Source: JAYFQE01 sp034927345
Lineage (GTDB): Bacteria; Bacillota; Clostridia; Saccharofermentanales; UBA5734
Assembly: GCA_034927345.1 (NCBI GenBank)
Contig: JAYFQE010000004.1
Location: forward strand, 1 to 64,000
DNA length: 64,000 bases
Direction: 5' to 3'
Positions within the stretch are counted from its first letter, which is position 1, and each line of letters starts with the position of its first letter. The notes under the pieces are model-generated. The model was not told the origin of the DNA. It saw only the letters and a list, made by a program, of their open reading frames with translations, and searched no databases. Below are positions 1 through 8,358 of the stretch, piece after piece. Position numbers and translations under genes: made by a program.

Positions 1-280
1 CGTGATTAACGACTGGTATTACTTAAACGGCGAACCGAAGCTGCATGTCCGTAATCTCCAGTCAAACGATTATGCAAGATGGGGCAGAAAATCTATGGCA
101 AGATATAAGACCTTCGCCTATCAGGAATACTACTGCTCCTATGGCAACTATTACTTCTACAAGGATCTGTATCTGTATACGCCATATCTTGCGACCATCA
201 ACAACCTGGCGACTCCGGTCATCAAAACGGCGGACAAGACGATGAAAATCACCTATACGCTGACGGAGACGCAGTCGTAA
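1..280 (+). CDS. C-terminal end of a phage structural protein (partial)
   Basis: The reading frame is open at the left edge, so only about the last 92 residues are present, and the GTG at base 2 is not evidence of a true start. The fragment is rich in Tyr and Asn, with a run of aromatic residues in the middle (YYCSYGNYYFYKDLYLY) and a beta-rich end. It has no recognisable enzyme motif. It lies directly upstream of a holin and an endolysin, the usual place of a tail-fibre, minor structural or receptor-binding protein in phages of Gram-positive bacteria. The assignment rests on that position. The stop is followed by 78 bases and the holin start. Confidence 0.5.
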   Translation, partial: VINDWYYLNGEPKLHVRNLQSNDYARWGRKSMARYKTFAYQEYYCSYGNYYFYKDLYLYTPYLATINNLATPVIKTADKTMKITYTLTETQS

Positions 281-358
281 ACAACAATCTGTATGCACTG
301 GGCGACTTCCTGCGGGAGGCCGCCTTTTTCATGTAAAAAATCAAAGGAGGAATTACTC

Positions 359-784
359 ATGAAAGAATTCTGGAACACGTTACAACTCGTTTTTGCCGCT
401 GTCGGCGGCTGGCTTGGCTACTTTCTTGGCGGCTGCGACGGCCTGCTCTATGCGCTGCTGATTTTCGTCATCTGCGACTACATCACCGGGGTCATGGGTG
501 CGATCAGCGACAAGAAGCTCTCCTCGGCGGTCGGCTTTCGCGGCATCTGCCGCAAGGTGCTGATCTTCATTCTGGTCGGCATCGCAAACGTCATCGACAT
601 CAATGTGCTCGGACAAGTCGGTGTCCTGCGGACGGCAGTCATTTTCTTTTACATCTCGAATGAAGGTCTGTCCCTGATTGAAAATGCTGCCCACCTCAGT
701 CTTCCGATTCCGGGAAAGCTGAAAGAAGTACTGGAGCAGCTGCATAACCGTGATGAAAAAGACACGGATAAGGAGGAAAAATAA
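359..784 (+). CDS. phage holin (toxin secretion/phage lysis family)
   Basis: A 141-residue membrane protein that should form the pores through which the endolysin reaches the cell wall. The ATG at 359 is chosen because AAAGGAGG lies about 8 bases upstream; an in-frame codon at 293 has no such site. Hydrophobic segments lie at about residues 6-25, 29-48 and 65-85. The short charged tail (DEKDTDKEEK) is typical of class I/II holins. The motif CDYITGVMGA with the following KKLSSAVGFRGICRK stretch matches the Bacillota holin family of Phage_holin_4 type. It is followed after one base by the endolysin gene, forming a two-gene lysis cassette. Confidence 0.88.
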   Translation: MKEFWNTLQLVFAAVGGWLGYFLGGCDGLLYALLIFVICDYITGVMGAISDKKLSSAVGFRGICRKVLIFILVGIANVIDINVLGQVGVLRTAVIFFYISNEGLSLIENAAHLSLPIPGKLKEVLEQLHNRDEKDTDKEEK

Positions 785-785
785 C

Positions 786-2258
786 ATGGCTACAAAAGGA
801 ATTGATGTATCGGTATGGCAGGGCGCGATTGATTTCAACGCTGTCAGGAACAGCGGAGTGGATTTCGTGATCATCCGCGCAGGCTCCGGTACAAGCTCAA
901 AAGACAAGTACTTTGAAGAAAATTACAGAAAAGCAAAAGCTGCCGGGCTTCACGTCGGCGCTTACTGGTACAGCTATGCAGACAGCTTTTCCGAGGCCGC
1001 GCAGGAAGCAGAAATGTTCCTGGCTGTTCTTGCCGGGAAGCAGTTTGACTATCCTGTTTTCTTCGACATGGAGGAAAAGAAGCAGATCGAAGCCGGGACG
1101 GATTTCTGCTCCGGTCTGATCAAAACTTTCTGCGACAGGCTGGAGGCTGCCGGATACTTTGCCGGTTTTTATACTTCAGCATCCTTCGCGGGATCTGTTG
1201 TGACGGATGCTGTCCGCAAACGCTACTGTTACTGGTGCGCCCAGTGGGCCGATGGCTGCAGCTATGAAGACTCCTGTGGGATCTGGCAGCACAGCTCGAA
1301 TGGCTCCGTTCCCGGCATCAATGGCCGCGTGGATATGGACTGGTCGTATCAGGACTTTCCATCAGTCATCATTGGCAAAGGATTTAATGGGTATCCTCGG
1401 ACAGGAAACGAAACTCCTGTGCCAGCAGTAACTATCCCTGTATCTTCCCAGCGCGACCGTGTCCTTGCGCAGGCCAGAGCCTGGATTGGAAGGAATGAAT
1501 CTGACGGCAGCCATAGAGAAATCATTGATGTCTACAATAACCATAAGCATCTCGCCAGAGGCTATGCAGTCCAATACACGGATGCCTGGTGTGCCACCTT
1601 TGTTTCTGCTGTTTCTATTCAATGCGGAACAACTTCTATCATCCCGACTGAATGCGGATGCGGGCAAATGCTTATCCTGTTTATGGTGCTCGGAGAATGG
1701 GTCGAGGATGACAACTACGTCCCAGCTCCCGGAGATGTAATCTTTTATGACTGGCAGGACTCCGGGTGTGGCGATAATGAAGGATGGCCGGATCATGTCG
1801 GTATCGTGGAAAGTGTATCCAGCAGTGATATCACCGTTATCGAAGGCAATAAAAACGATGCGGTCGGCAGGCGTACTCTGCAGGTCGGTGGCAAGTACAT
1901 CCGAGGCTACGGCGTTCCAAAGTATGCCATAGATTCAAGCGAGACGCCTGTATCTTCAAAAACCGTTGATGAGCTGGCGCAGGAAGTGCTCGCCGGGAAC
2001 TGGGGCAACGGCGAAGAACGTAAGAATCGTCTTTCTGCTGCCGGTTATGATTATGATTCCGTGCAGACCAAGGTGAACGAGCTGTGCGGCGTCCATAATG
2101 AACCTCATCCTGTTTATTACACCGTAAAGTCAGGCGATACGCTCTCTGCCATCGCCCACCAGTACGGTACAACGGTTTCTGCTATCCAGTCCATGAACAG
2201 CTCACTGATTCAAAATGTGAATCTGATTCTGGTCGGCTGGAAGATCAGAGTGAAATAA
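786..2258 (+). CDS. phage endolysin: GH25 lysozyme + CHAP-like peptidase + CPL-7 repeat + LysM
   Basis: A 490-residue modular cell-wall hydrolase. Residues 3-200 form a GH25 muramidase domain (GIDVSVWQG at the start, catalytic pair FFDMEE near D94/E96). Residues about 240-395 form a CHAP/NlpC-like amidase or endopeptidase, with a candidate nucleophile in DAWCATF near C268 and a candidate histidine in DHVGIVE near H337. Residues about 400-440 match a CPL-7/CW_7 wall-binding repeat (DELAQEVLAGNWGNG), and the last 45 residues are a LysM domain (YTVKSGDTLSAIA). The ATG at 786 follows AAGGAGG inside the end of the holin gene. There is no signal peptide, which fits export through the holin. Two catalytic domains plus two wall-binding modules is a rich architecture. 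A terminator follows at 2278. Confidence 0.93.
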   Translation: MATKGIDVSVWQGAIDFNAVRNSGVDFVIIRAGSGTSSKDKYFEENYRKAKAAGLHVGAYWYSYADSFSEAAQEAEMFLAVLAGKQFDYPVFFDMEEKKQIEAGTDFCSGLIKTFCDRLEAAGYFAGFYTSASFAGSVVTDAVRKRYCYWCAQWADGCSYEDSCGIWQHSSNGSVPGINGRVDMDWSYQDFPSVIIGKGFNGYPRTGNETPVPAVTIPVSSQRDRVLAQARAWIGRNESDGSHREIIDVYNNHKHLARGYAVQYTDAWCATFVSAVSIQCGTTSIIPTECGCGQMLILFMVLGEWVEDDNYVPAPGDVIFYDWQDSGCGDNEGWPDHVGIVESVSSSDITVIEGNKNDAVGRRTLQVGGKYIRGYGVPKYAIDSSETPVSSKTVDELAQEVLAGNWGNGEERKNRLSAAGYDYDSVQTKVNELCGVHNEPHPVYYTVKSGDTLSAIAHQYGTTVSAIQSMNSSLIQNVNLILVGWKIRVK

Positions 2259-2277
2259 CCATATATCCAGTTTTTCA

Positions 2278-2319
2278 CCTGCGAGTGTTCCTTTTTGGAA
2301 TGCCCGCAGGCTTTTTTTT
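2278..2319 (+). terminator. rho-independent terminator of the lysis genes
   Basis: The stem CCTGCGAGTGTTCC pairs with GGAATGCCCGCAGG across a five-T loop, with one mismatch and two wobble pairs, and is followed by eight T residues. It lies 20 bases after the endolysin stop and separates the lysis genes from the recombinase genes. Confidence 0.85.
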
Positions 2320-2378
2320 ATTTTCTTCCGCTCAAATCGCTCGTTCATCTCCAGTGGGAAATTGGAGGTGGATAAGTT

Positions 2379-2585
2379 ATGACAGACAATAATACAAGTG
2401 CTCCAACTGGATATTTCACACAGGAGCGCATTCAGGGAGACCTTGACTACAAAAGAGCTCAGGCCATCGCGAAAACAATGCTTGATTCCGGGCTCATATC
2501 CGTTGCTGAATTCAACAAATTATCGGACATCAACCTTAAAACTTTCTCTCCCTTGTTCGCGGAAATATATCCGAATAATGCTTGA
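2379..2585 (+). CDS. small SHOCT-like domain protein next to the recombinases
   Basis: A 68-residue acidic protein with a good ribosome binding site (GGAGG about 8 bases upstream of the ATG). The middle part (AQAIAKTMLDSGLISVAEFNKL) has the look of a SHOCT/SHOCT_2 helix-turn element: a short amphipathic helix, Gly-Leu-Ile-Ser turn, then a second helix. Small proteins of this type are often encoded just before serine recombinases in mobile elements of Clostridia, but their job is not established. They may be accessory or directionality factors; this is inference. It ends 52 bases before the first recombinase and is probably cotranscribed with it. Confidence 0.6.
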   Translation: MTDNNTSAPTGYFTQERIQGDLDYKRAQAIAKTMLDSGLISVAEFNKLSDINLKTFSPLFAEIYPNNA

Positions 2586-2637
2586 TAGTATAGGCATTCA
2601 GAGTGATGTATAGACATGCGGAAAGGAGGATGAACCC

Positions 2638-4197
2638 TTGAAAAAAATAACAAAAATCGAAGAAAACAAAAATGCAACTGATGCTAAGCGAAAGCTCCGC
2701 GTAGCTGCTTATTGCCGTGTCAGCACAGACTCTGACGCGCAAGCAGAAAGTCTTGAAGCACAGGTCACACACTATGAAAACTATATTGCTGCCCGGAATG
2801 ATTGGAAGTGCGCTGGCGTTTATTATGATGAAGGCATCACAGGTACAAAGAAGGAGAAACGTCCTGAGCTGAACCGCATGCTTGCCGACTGCAAAGCCGG
2901 GAAGATAGATTTTATCATCTCGAAATCAATCAGTCGCTTCAGCCGCAACACTGCTGACTGCCTTGAGCTTGTCAGAAAGCTTCTCAACCTGAATATTCCT
3001 GTTTACTTTGAAAAGGAAAACATCAATACCGGCTCTATGGAAAGCGAATTATTCCTATCAATCCTTTCCAGTATGGCTGCAGACGAATCCCTATCCATTT
3101 CAGAGAATAGCAAGTGGTCTGTGCAGCGCCGATTTGAAAACGCGACGTTCAAGATCGGATGCCCGCCCTACGGCTACGATTGGAATAAGCAGAACATAGT
3201 CGTCAACCCGGAGCAGGCGGCAATTGTAAAAAGGATTTTCGCTTCTGCTCTTTCCGGCATTGGCACCGCAAAAATTGCCAACATGCTGAATGAAGAAAAG
3301 ATTCCTACCAGGAAAGGCCATCACTGGAGCGCATCCACAGTCAAAGGGATTCTGACAAATGAGAAGTATACCGGCGATGTTCTTTTCCAGAAGACCTACA
3401 CGGATGCGCAGTTCAACCGCCACCACAATCGCGGTGAGAAAAATCAGTACTTTGTATCAGATCATCACGAGGCAATCATCAGCCACAGCGATTTTGAAGC
3501 AGCCGGAAAGATATTAATGCAGCATGCCAAAGAGAAAAATGTCATTTCGGACAATGAGAAGTACCAGAAGCGCTATGCCTTCTCAGGGAAAATAATCTGC
3601 GGCAAATGCGGCAGTACCTTCAAGCGCCGGACGCATTACACATCTGGCGACAGTTACATAGCATGGTGCTGTAATACGCATCTGAACGACAAGAACGCCT
3701 GCAGCATGAAATCCATAAAGGACGATGACCTGAAGCTGGCTTTTGTCACGATGATGAACAAGCTTGTTTTCGCTCATCGCTACGTGCTGAAGCCTTATAC
3801 AGAGGCCCTCAAGACAGAATCCACAGACGATTCCCTGCGCCGGATTCAGGAGCTGACGACTGAACTCGCTCAGAACACCGAGCAGCGTGAAAGGCTCCAG
3901 CAACTGGCCGCACAAGGATTTCTCGATAAGGTACTCTTTACAAAGGAAACAAATGAGCTTCTGACAAAGGCTGACCGCATCCGAAAAGAAATGGATGCGC
4001 AAAGCAATAACGTTTCGTCGGATGTTTCTAAGGTCAATGCAGCAACCGCCCTTCTTCACTTTGCCGAAAAAGAGGAAATGTTGGAAACCTTCAATGAAGA
4101 ATTATTTGAAAAACATGTGAGCCGGATAACTGTAATCAGCAGAACCGAGTACCGCTTCGAACTAAAATGTGGCCTCTCGCTCACGGAAAGGATATGA
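2638..4197 (+). CDS. large serine recombinase, first of three
   Basis: A 519-residue site-specific recombinase of the large serine family. The TTG start at 2638 is supported by GAAAGGAGGA 7 bases upstream. Order of domains: resolvase catalytic domain (about 19-165) with the nucleophile S29 in YCRVSTDSD and the arginines of ISRFSRN; recombinase DNA-binding domain (about 180-290, including PPYGYDWN and HHWSASTVKGIL); a zinc ribbon (CGKCG ... CC, about 320-360); and a C-terminal coiled coil (about 395-470). The stop overlaps the next gene by four bases (ATGA), indicating translational coupling. It should integrate or excise the element to its left, or form part of a multi-subunit recombinase with its neighbours. 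Confidence 0.93.
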   Translation: MKKITKIEENKNATDAKRKLRVAAYCRVSTDSDAQAESLEAQVTHYENYIAARNDWKCAGVYYDEGITGTKKEKRPELNRMLADCKAGKIDFIISKSISRFSRNTADCLELVRKLLNLNIPVYFEKENINTGSMESELFLSILSSMAADESLSISENSKWSVQRRFENATFKIGCPPYGYDWNKQNIVVNPEQAAIVKRIFASALSGIGTAKIANMLNEEKIPTRKGHHWSASTVKGILTNEKYTGDVLFQKTYTDAQFNRHHNRGEKNQYFVSDHHEAIISHSDFEAAGKILMQHAKEKNVISDNEKYQKRYAFSGKIICGKCGSTFKRRTHYTSGDSYIAWCCNTHLNDKNACSMKSIKDDDLKLAFVTMMNKLVFAHRYVLKPYTEALKTESTDDSLRRIQELTTELAQNTEQRERLQQLAAQGFLDKVLFTKETNELLTKADRIRKEMDAQSNNVSSDVSKVNAATALLHFAEKEEMLETFNEELFEKHVSRITVISRTEYRFELKCGLSLTERI

Positions 4198-4616
4198 AAA
4201 TGGGACACACACCCTATGGGTACAAGATTGAAAATGGAAAGGCAGTTATTGACAATGAAGCTGTCGTAAAAATTCAAACCCTGTATGAAGCCTATCTTGC
4301 AGGTGCTTCATTACAGAAGGCTGCCAATGATGCCGGTATTGACGTAAAGCATTGTGGTGCCAAACGAATCATGGGAAATCGTCATTATCTCGGCGACAGC
4401 TTCTATCCGGCCCTCATTGACAAGGAAACCTTCGAACAGGCCGAAGCCGAAAAGCAGCGTCGAGCAAAAGCTCTCGGACGGTTGAACAGAAAACAAAATA
4501 AGGTGGAACGGTCAGCTCCTACGCAGTTTTACATTGGAAAAATGATTGAACATTACGATAACCCGGCAGCGCAGGCCGAGTACATTTACAGCCTGATAGA
4601 AAGGTCGGTGATTTGA
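4194..4616 (+). CDS. recombinase-domain protein without a catalytic domain, second of three
   Basis: A 140-residue protein starting MKMGHTPYGYKIENG, which corresponds to the region of large serine recombinases just after the catalytic domain. Residues 1-85 match the recombinase DNA-binding domain (GHTPYGY, LQKAANDAG, MGNRHYLGDSFYPALI, FEQAE). The resolvase domain and its serine are absent and there is no zinc ribbon. The start overlaps the previous stop (ATGA) and the stop overlaps the next start (TGATG), so it is part of a coupled trio and not a random fragment. A role as a DNA-binding accessory subunit for the two catalytic partners is likely but inferred. Confidence 0.8.
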   Translation: MKMGHTPYGYKIENGKAVIDNEAVVKIQTLYEAYLAGASLQKAANDAGIDVKHCGAKRIMGNRHYLGDSFYPALIDKETFEQAEAEKQRRAKALGRLNRKQNKVERSAPTQFYIGKMIEHYDNPAAQAEYIYSLIERSVI

Positions 4617-6184
4617 TGGCAAGCGTTACATTTATTCCGGCAAAAAGGCAGGTCGGAAACAACATCAGTAAAGAGGAAGCTCCTAAGCTCCGCGTCGCCG
4701 CATACTGCCGTGTCAGCACCGATTCTGACGAACAGGAAACCAGCTACGACGCACAGGTCTCCCACTACACAGAATACATTCAGAAGAATCCGGAATGGGA
4801 GCTTGCAGGTATTTTTGCTGATGACGGTATTTCCGGCACCAACACAAAAAAGCGTGATGAGTTCAACCGCATGATTGATGAGTGTATGGCCGGAAACATC
4901 GACATGATCATCACAAAATCCATCAGCCGATTCGCCCGCAACACTCTTGATTGCCTGCAGTATATCCGGCAGCTCAAGGATAAAAATATCCCGGTCTACT
5001 TTGAAAAGGAATCCATCAACACAATGGATGCCAAGGGCGAGGTTCTTATAACGATTATGGCTTCCCTTGCCCAGCAGGAAAGCCAGAGTCTTTCGCAGAA
5101 TGTAAAGCTCGGTCTGCAGTATCGTTACCAGCAGGGAAAGGTAAGCGTTAATCACAACCGCTTCCTCGGTTACTCGAAAGACAATGACGGAAAGCTCATA
5201 ATTGACGCTGAGCAGTCCGAAGTTGTGAAGCGCATCTATCGCGAATATCTCGAAGGCCTCAGCATGGACAAAATAGCCTCCGGACTTGAGGCGGATCACA
5301 TCCTTACCGGTGCCGGAAAAGAAAAATGGCACACGAGCACGATCAACAAGATTCTCCGGAACGAAAAATACATGGGCGATGCCCTTTTGCAGAAAACCTA
5401 TACCACCGACTTCCTTACAAAGAAACGAATCAAGAACACTGGCATCGTGCCGCAATACTATGTTGAGGACGATCATCCTCCCATCATTCCGAAAGAAATC
5501 TTCATGCAGGTACAGGAGGAACTTGTCCGCAGGCGCGTCGTGCACAAGAGCCCGACAGGCAAGAAACGCACCTACTCCTGCAATCATTGCTTTGCGCAGA
5601 TGATTTTCTGCGGAGAGTGCGGCGAGCTTTACAGGCGCGTCCATTGGAACAATCACGGCTGCAAATCCATTGTCTGGCGCTGCATCAGCCGCTTGGAGCC
5701 ATCGGAAGCTGAGAGCAACTGTACGAATCGGACGGTAAATGAAGCTGCCCTTGAGGACGTCACGGTCAAATCCTTAAACCGGATTCTACGAGGCAGGAAA
5801 GAGTTCTTGGCCCAGCTGCAGGAAAACGTAGCCAGGGCCGTCGTCACAACCGACACTCTCTCACCGGAAGGCATCCAACTGAGGCTTGAAGATCTGCAGA
5901 AAGAATTGCTTCGAAAGGTCGAGGGCGGCAAAGACTACAATGCCATCACTGACGAGATGGTTCGCCTGCAGGAAATGAAGAAACAGTCCACGGTCGACAA
6001 TCACCGTAGAGAAGAAGCCATGAACCGGATCAAGGAACTGCAGGATTTCGTCGCCATGCAGAATACAGAAATTCATGTGTTCGATGAATCTCTCGTCAGG
6101 AAGCTTATAAAAAGCATCACAATATACACGGATAAGTTCACCGTCGAATTCAAATCCGGCGTCAGTGTGGATATTGCAGAATAA
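4616..6184 (+). CDS. large serine recombinase, third of three
   Basis: A 522-residue large serine recombinase, paralogous to the first gene (both contain LRVAAYCRVSTDSD). S34 is the expected nucleophile, and ITKSISRFARNTLDCL carries the conserved arginines. The recombinase domain follows at about 175-280 (NHNRFLGYSKD, KWHTSTINKILRNEKY), then a zinc ribbon (CGECGELYRR ... C, about 325-365) and a coiled coil near 400-470. ATG 4616 overlaps the preceding TGA by one base. The alternative TTG three bases earlier would add one residue. As the last gene of the element it probably lies close to an attachment site, which cannot be fixed without an empty site to compare. Confidence 0.93.
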   Translation: MASVTFIPAKRQVGNNISKEEAPKLRVAAYCRVSTDSDEQETSYDAQVSHYTEYIQKNPEWELAGIFADDGISGTNTKKRDEFNRMIDECMAGNIDMIITKSISRFARNTLDCLQYIRQLKDKNIPVYFEKESINTMDAKGEVLITIMASLAQQESQSLSQNVKLGLQYRYQQGKVSVNHNRFLGYSKDNDGKLIIDAEQSEVVKRIYREYLEGLSMDKIASGLEADHILTGAGKEKWHTSTINKILRNEKYMGDALLQKTYTTDFLTKKRIKNTGIVPQYYVEDDHPPIIPKEIFMQVQEELVRRRVVHKSPTGKKRTYSCNHCFAQMIFCGECGELYRRVHWNNHGCKSIVWRCISRLEPSEAESNCTNRTVNEAALEDVTVKSLNRILRGRKEFLAQLQENVARAVVTTDTLSPEGIQLRLEDLQKELLRKVEGGKDYNAITDEMVRLQEMKKQSTVDNHRREEAMNRIKELQDFVAMQNTEIHVFDESLVRKLIKSITIYTDKFTVEFKSGVSVDIAE

Positions 6185-6185
6185 A

Positions 6186-6236
6186 AGAGCAGGCTGCTCC
6201 GATAGGAATCTTACCTATGAAGTGGCTTGCTCTCTT
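6186..6236 (+). terminator. imperfect terminator hairpin after the recombinase genes
   Basis: A long imperfect hairpin begins with AGAGCA directly after the stop and ends with TGCTCT at 6228-6233, with an inner ATAGG/CCTAT stem and a T-rich tail. It may serve convergent transcripts from both sides, as the ABC-F gene ends at 6290. Confidence 0.5.
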
Positions 6237-6289
6237 GTTTGTACAAATCGGAATTTAATCAAGAAAAAGATCATGCTCATATCACAAAA

Positions 6290-7780
6290 CTATAACTTCA
6301 CTTTTTTCGTCGCAATTTTCTCACAAAAGGTACTGTCATGTTCAACGAACAAAATGGTTGGTTTGAACTGCAAAATTAAATTCTCAATTTGCATACGAGA
6401 TATTACATCAATATAATTTAACGGTTCGTCCCAAATATATAGGTGAGCGTTTTCGCAAAGACTTCTTGCAATCAATACTTTTTTCTTTTGACCGCCACTA
6501 AAATCACGCATATTCTTATCAAATTGTATTCTCGAAAAATCAAGCTTGCGAAGAATTGCTTTGAAAAGGCTCTCATCAATTTTGTTTTGTAAAGCGTAAT
6601 CTGACAAATTTCCGCTTAAAAATGAAGTATCCTGCGAAACATACGAAATGGTCAATTGGCTGCCTTTTTCAAAAATACCAGTATGAGTTATATTCTCACC
6701 GCAAATAAGCTTTAGTATGCTTGATTTTCCACTTCCGTTTTTGCCTACAAGAGCAATACGGTCACCACATTCTATGGTAAAGCTGATATCCTGACAAACT
6801 GTTTTTCCATCATAGAAAATGGAAACATCGGATAGCTCTGCAAGCCGGCTTGCATGATAAGAAAGCTGTGTTAATTTTAAATTGTCAGCATTTTCAATAT
6901 TTTTGACCAGTTTAGACTTTTCTTCAATGGCAGATTCTTGACGTTCCTCAATAGCTTTGACTCTTTTCATAAGCTTTTTTGATTTTGCACCTTGGAGAGG
7001 ACGTTTGCCTGCGCTACTACTATCGGTCGCAGTTGAATCAAATCCAACTTTTCGACGCTCTGCAGTATCCGCCCAATTCCTTTTTTCTCTTGCGGTTTTT
7101 TGAAGACGTTTAACCTCTTTTTTTAGCTTTTCGTTTTCAGCAAGCTCAAAGTTATCTTGTCGTTCCTTGTTCACAAGCCACGAGGAAAAGTTACCGCTCT
7201 GTATTTCAATATTTGTTTTATTAATGGAAAGCACATGGTCTATGCAGCCGTCTAAAAAAGCTCTGTCATGTGATACTAAGAGAAATCCGCTTTTGGATTT
7301 CAGATATCTGCTTACGATTGAGCGCGCTGCGATATCAAGATGATTTGTAGGTTCATCAATGAGTAAAAAGCTGTTTTCTTTGAGAAATAGAACAGCAAGC
7401 AAAACCTTAGTCTTTTCACCATTTGACAACGTTTGAAACGGACGATACAACACATCCTCCGACACATCAAGCAATGACAGCTCCCGCAGCAGTTCCCATT
7501 GCAGAAAATCCTTACAAATGCTATTGATAACATCCATCGTGTTTTGTGTTTCGTCAGCCACCGTATAAGGAAAATACTCAAAGTCGACCGAAGATGAAAT
7601 ATTTCCGCTGTATTCAAACTTGCCAAGCAGTAAATTTAAAAAAGTTGTTTTCCCTCTGCCGTTTCTTCCGATGAAACCCAGTTTCCAATTCGTGTCAATT
7701 TGGAAGCTGACATTTTCAAAAATATTGTCGTAACTTCCCGGATATGAAAAAGTCAAATTATTTACGTTAATAAGCGACAT
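6290..7780 (-). CDS. ABC-F ribosomal protection protein, Lsa-type
   Basis: A 496-residue soluble protein with two ATP-binding cassettes and no membrane segments, as in antibiotic-resistance ABC-F proteins that remove lincosamides, streptogramins A or pleuromutilins from the ribosome. Cassette 1 has Walker A GRNGRGKTT, signature LSNGEKTKV and Walker B LLIDEPTNHLD. Cassette 2 has GKNGSGKSS, FSGGQKKKV and YIWDEPLNYID. A Lys-rich helical linker with a long insertion (about 190-300) lies between them. The opening MSLINVNNLTFSYPGSYDNI is Lsa-like. The ATG at 7780 follows AAGGAGGAC; the longer open frame to 7924 runs through the regulatory leader and is not coding. The gene is AT-rich compared with the genes to its right, a sign of transfer. 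The substrate range cannot be read from sequence. Confidence 0.9.
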   Translation of the reverse strand: MSLINVNNLTFSYPGSYDNIFENVSFQIDTNWKLGFIGRNGRGKTTFLNLLLGKFEYSGNISSSVDFEYFPYTVADETQNTMDVINSICKDFLQWELLRELSLLDVSEDVLYRPFQTLSNGEKTKVLLAVLFLKENSFLLIDEPTNHLDIAARSIVSRYLKSKSGFLLVSHDRAFLDGCIDHVLSINKTNIEIQSGNFSSWLVNKERQDNFELAENEKLKKEVKRLQKTAREKRNWADTAERRKVGFDSTATDSSSAGKRPLQGAKSKKLMKRVKAIEERQESAIEEKSKLVKNIENADNLKLTQLSYHASRLAELSDVSIFYDGKTVCQDISFTIECGDRIALVGKNGSGKSSILKLICGENITHTGIFEKGSQLTISYVSQDTSFLSGNLSDYALQNKIDESLFKAILRKLDFSRIQFDKNMRDFSGGQKKKVLIARSLCENAHLYIWDEPLNYIDVISRMQIENLILQFKPTILFVEHDSTFCEKIATKKVKL

Positions 7781-8013
7781 GCTTTTGTCCTCCTTAAAAA
7801 TTATGGGCTGCAAGAAAGTACATTCTTGCAGCCCATAAACGGACAAAGTCCAGCCAGAAAGGCAAGACAAAGCTATGCGTTTAGAGTTAAAGAAGATGGT
7901 AACTTTCTTGCATAGGCATAACAAAAGCAGGCACTTTAAGCGCCCAGGACATCCTATTATGCCTTAATATTTAGCAAGAAATAATACGCATCTTTCCACC
8001 CCTATCATTATTT
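7781..8013 (-). promoter_or_regulatory. attenuator leader of the ABC-F gene
   Basis: On the minus strand a 21-codon reading frame (7952-7887, beginning MSWALKVPAFV and ending ESYHLL) precedes a perfect 14-bp terminator stem (arms 7836-7823 and 7816-7803, loop TGTACT) followed by AATTTTT and then the ribosome binding site of the ABC-F gene. The leader segment TGCAAGAAAGT (7912-7902), inside the small frame, is exactly complementary to ACTTTCTTGCA in the 3' arm of the terminator, giving an 11-bp antiterminator. A further pair (AGGCATAA/TTATGCCT, 7964-7957 and 7921-7914) can enclose the start of this region. A ribosome stalled early would leave the antiterminator segment free and switch the gene on. 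The mechanism is inferred from these pairings. Confidence 0.82.
7887..7952 (-). CDS. leader peptide of the ABC-F gene (21 codons)
   Basis: A short frame from ATG 7952 to TAA 7887, with AAGG nine bases before the start. An internal ATG at 7919 would give a 10-residue peptide (MPMQESYHLL). Its coding sequence contains one arm of the antiterminator, so its translation should decide whether the downstream terminator forms. It is the kind of leader on which an antibiotic-blocked ribosome stalls. Which start is used is not clear from sequence. Confidence 0.6.
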   Translation of the reverse strand: MSWALKVPAFVMPMQESYHLL

Positions 8014-8019
8014 TAAATT

Positions 8020-8048
8020 ATTGTACCATACTTTTCATTCTGGTGCAA
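8020..8048 (-). promoter_or_regulatory. promoter of the ABC-F gene
   Basis: On the minus strand TTGCAC (8048-8043) and TACAAT (8025-8020) are separated by 17 bases. Transcription should start near 8013, giving a leader of about 230 bases that holds the attenuator. Confidence 0.65.
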
Positions 8049-8111
8049 GCCAATCTATATATACAATGCCTAATATATAATCTTCGGTTCAAATTCCAGT
8101 TTGTCTTCCTT

Positions 8112-8184
8112 GACATCTATTCCGCTCACTCAGCGGCAAAACATCTAATCCGCAGCCTAAACCCTACGGAAAACATCTAATTCG
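8112..8184. repeat. three 13-base imperfect direct repeats, possible IS end
   Basis: Copies of ACATCTAATCCGC lie at 8112-8124 (one change), 8140-8152, and 8172-8184 (one change), 28 and 32 bases apart. Multiple short repeats of this kind occur at the ends of some insertion sequences such as the IS21 family, but no transposase is present, so this would be a remnant at best. The rest of 8050-8358 holds no gene that I can support. Confidence 0.45.
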
Positions 8185-8358
8185 CCAACTGAATGTCAAT
8201 TCATTCTTCAAGCGCATTGCTTGACAGCCTTGGATAAGTTTCCACAGAGGATTCTGCGCCCCTCAGCTGCTTTTCCTCCAAACCCGCAAATGCCCTGAAA
8301 TCAAGGGCTTTCAAGCTTATTTTCCTTCTACTCTTGACATCAATACCACCGTCTCGAC

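Noticed and set aside
4586..5656. 356-residue open frame on the minus strand inside the third recombinase
   Set aside because: It is antisense to a gene with clear catalytic motifs and has no ribosome site or recognisable domain; it is a by-product of codon use.
7781..7924. N-terminal extension of the ABC-F gene
   Set aside because: The extension runs through the terminator and leader; family alignment and AAGGAGG support the start at 7780.
8085..8100. CGGTTCAAATTCCAG as a tRNA T-arm
   Set aside because: No acceptor, D or anticodon arms can be built around it on either strand.
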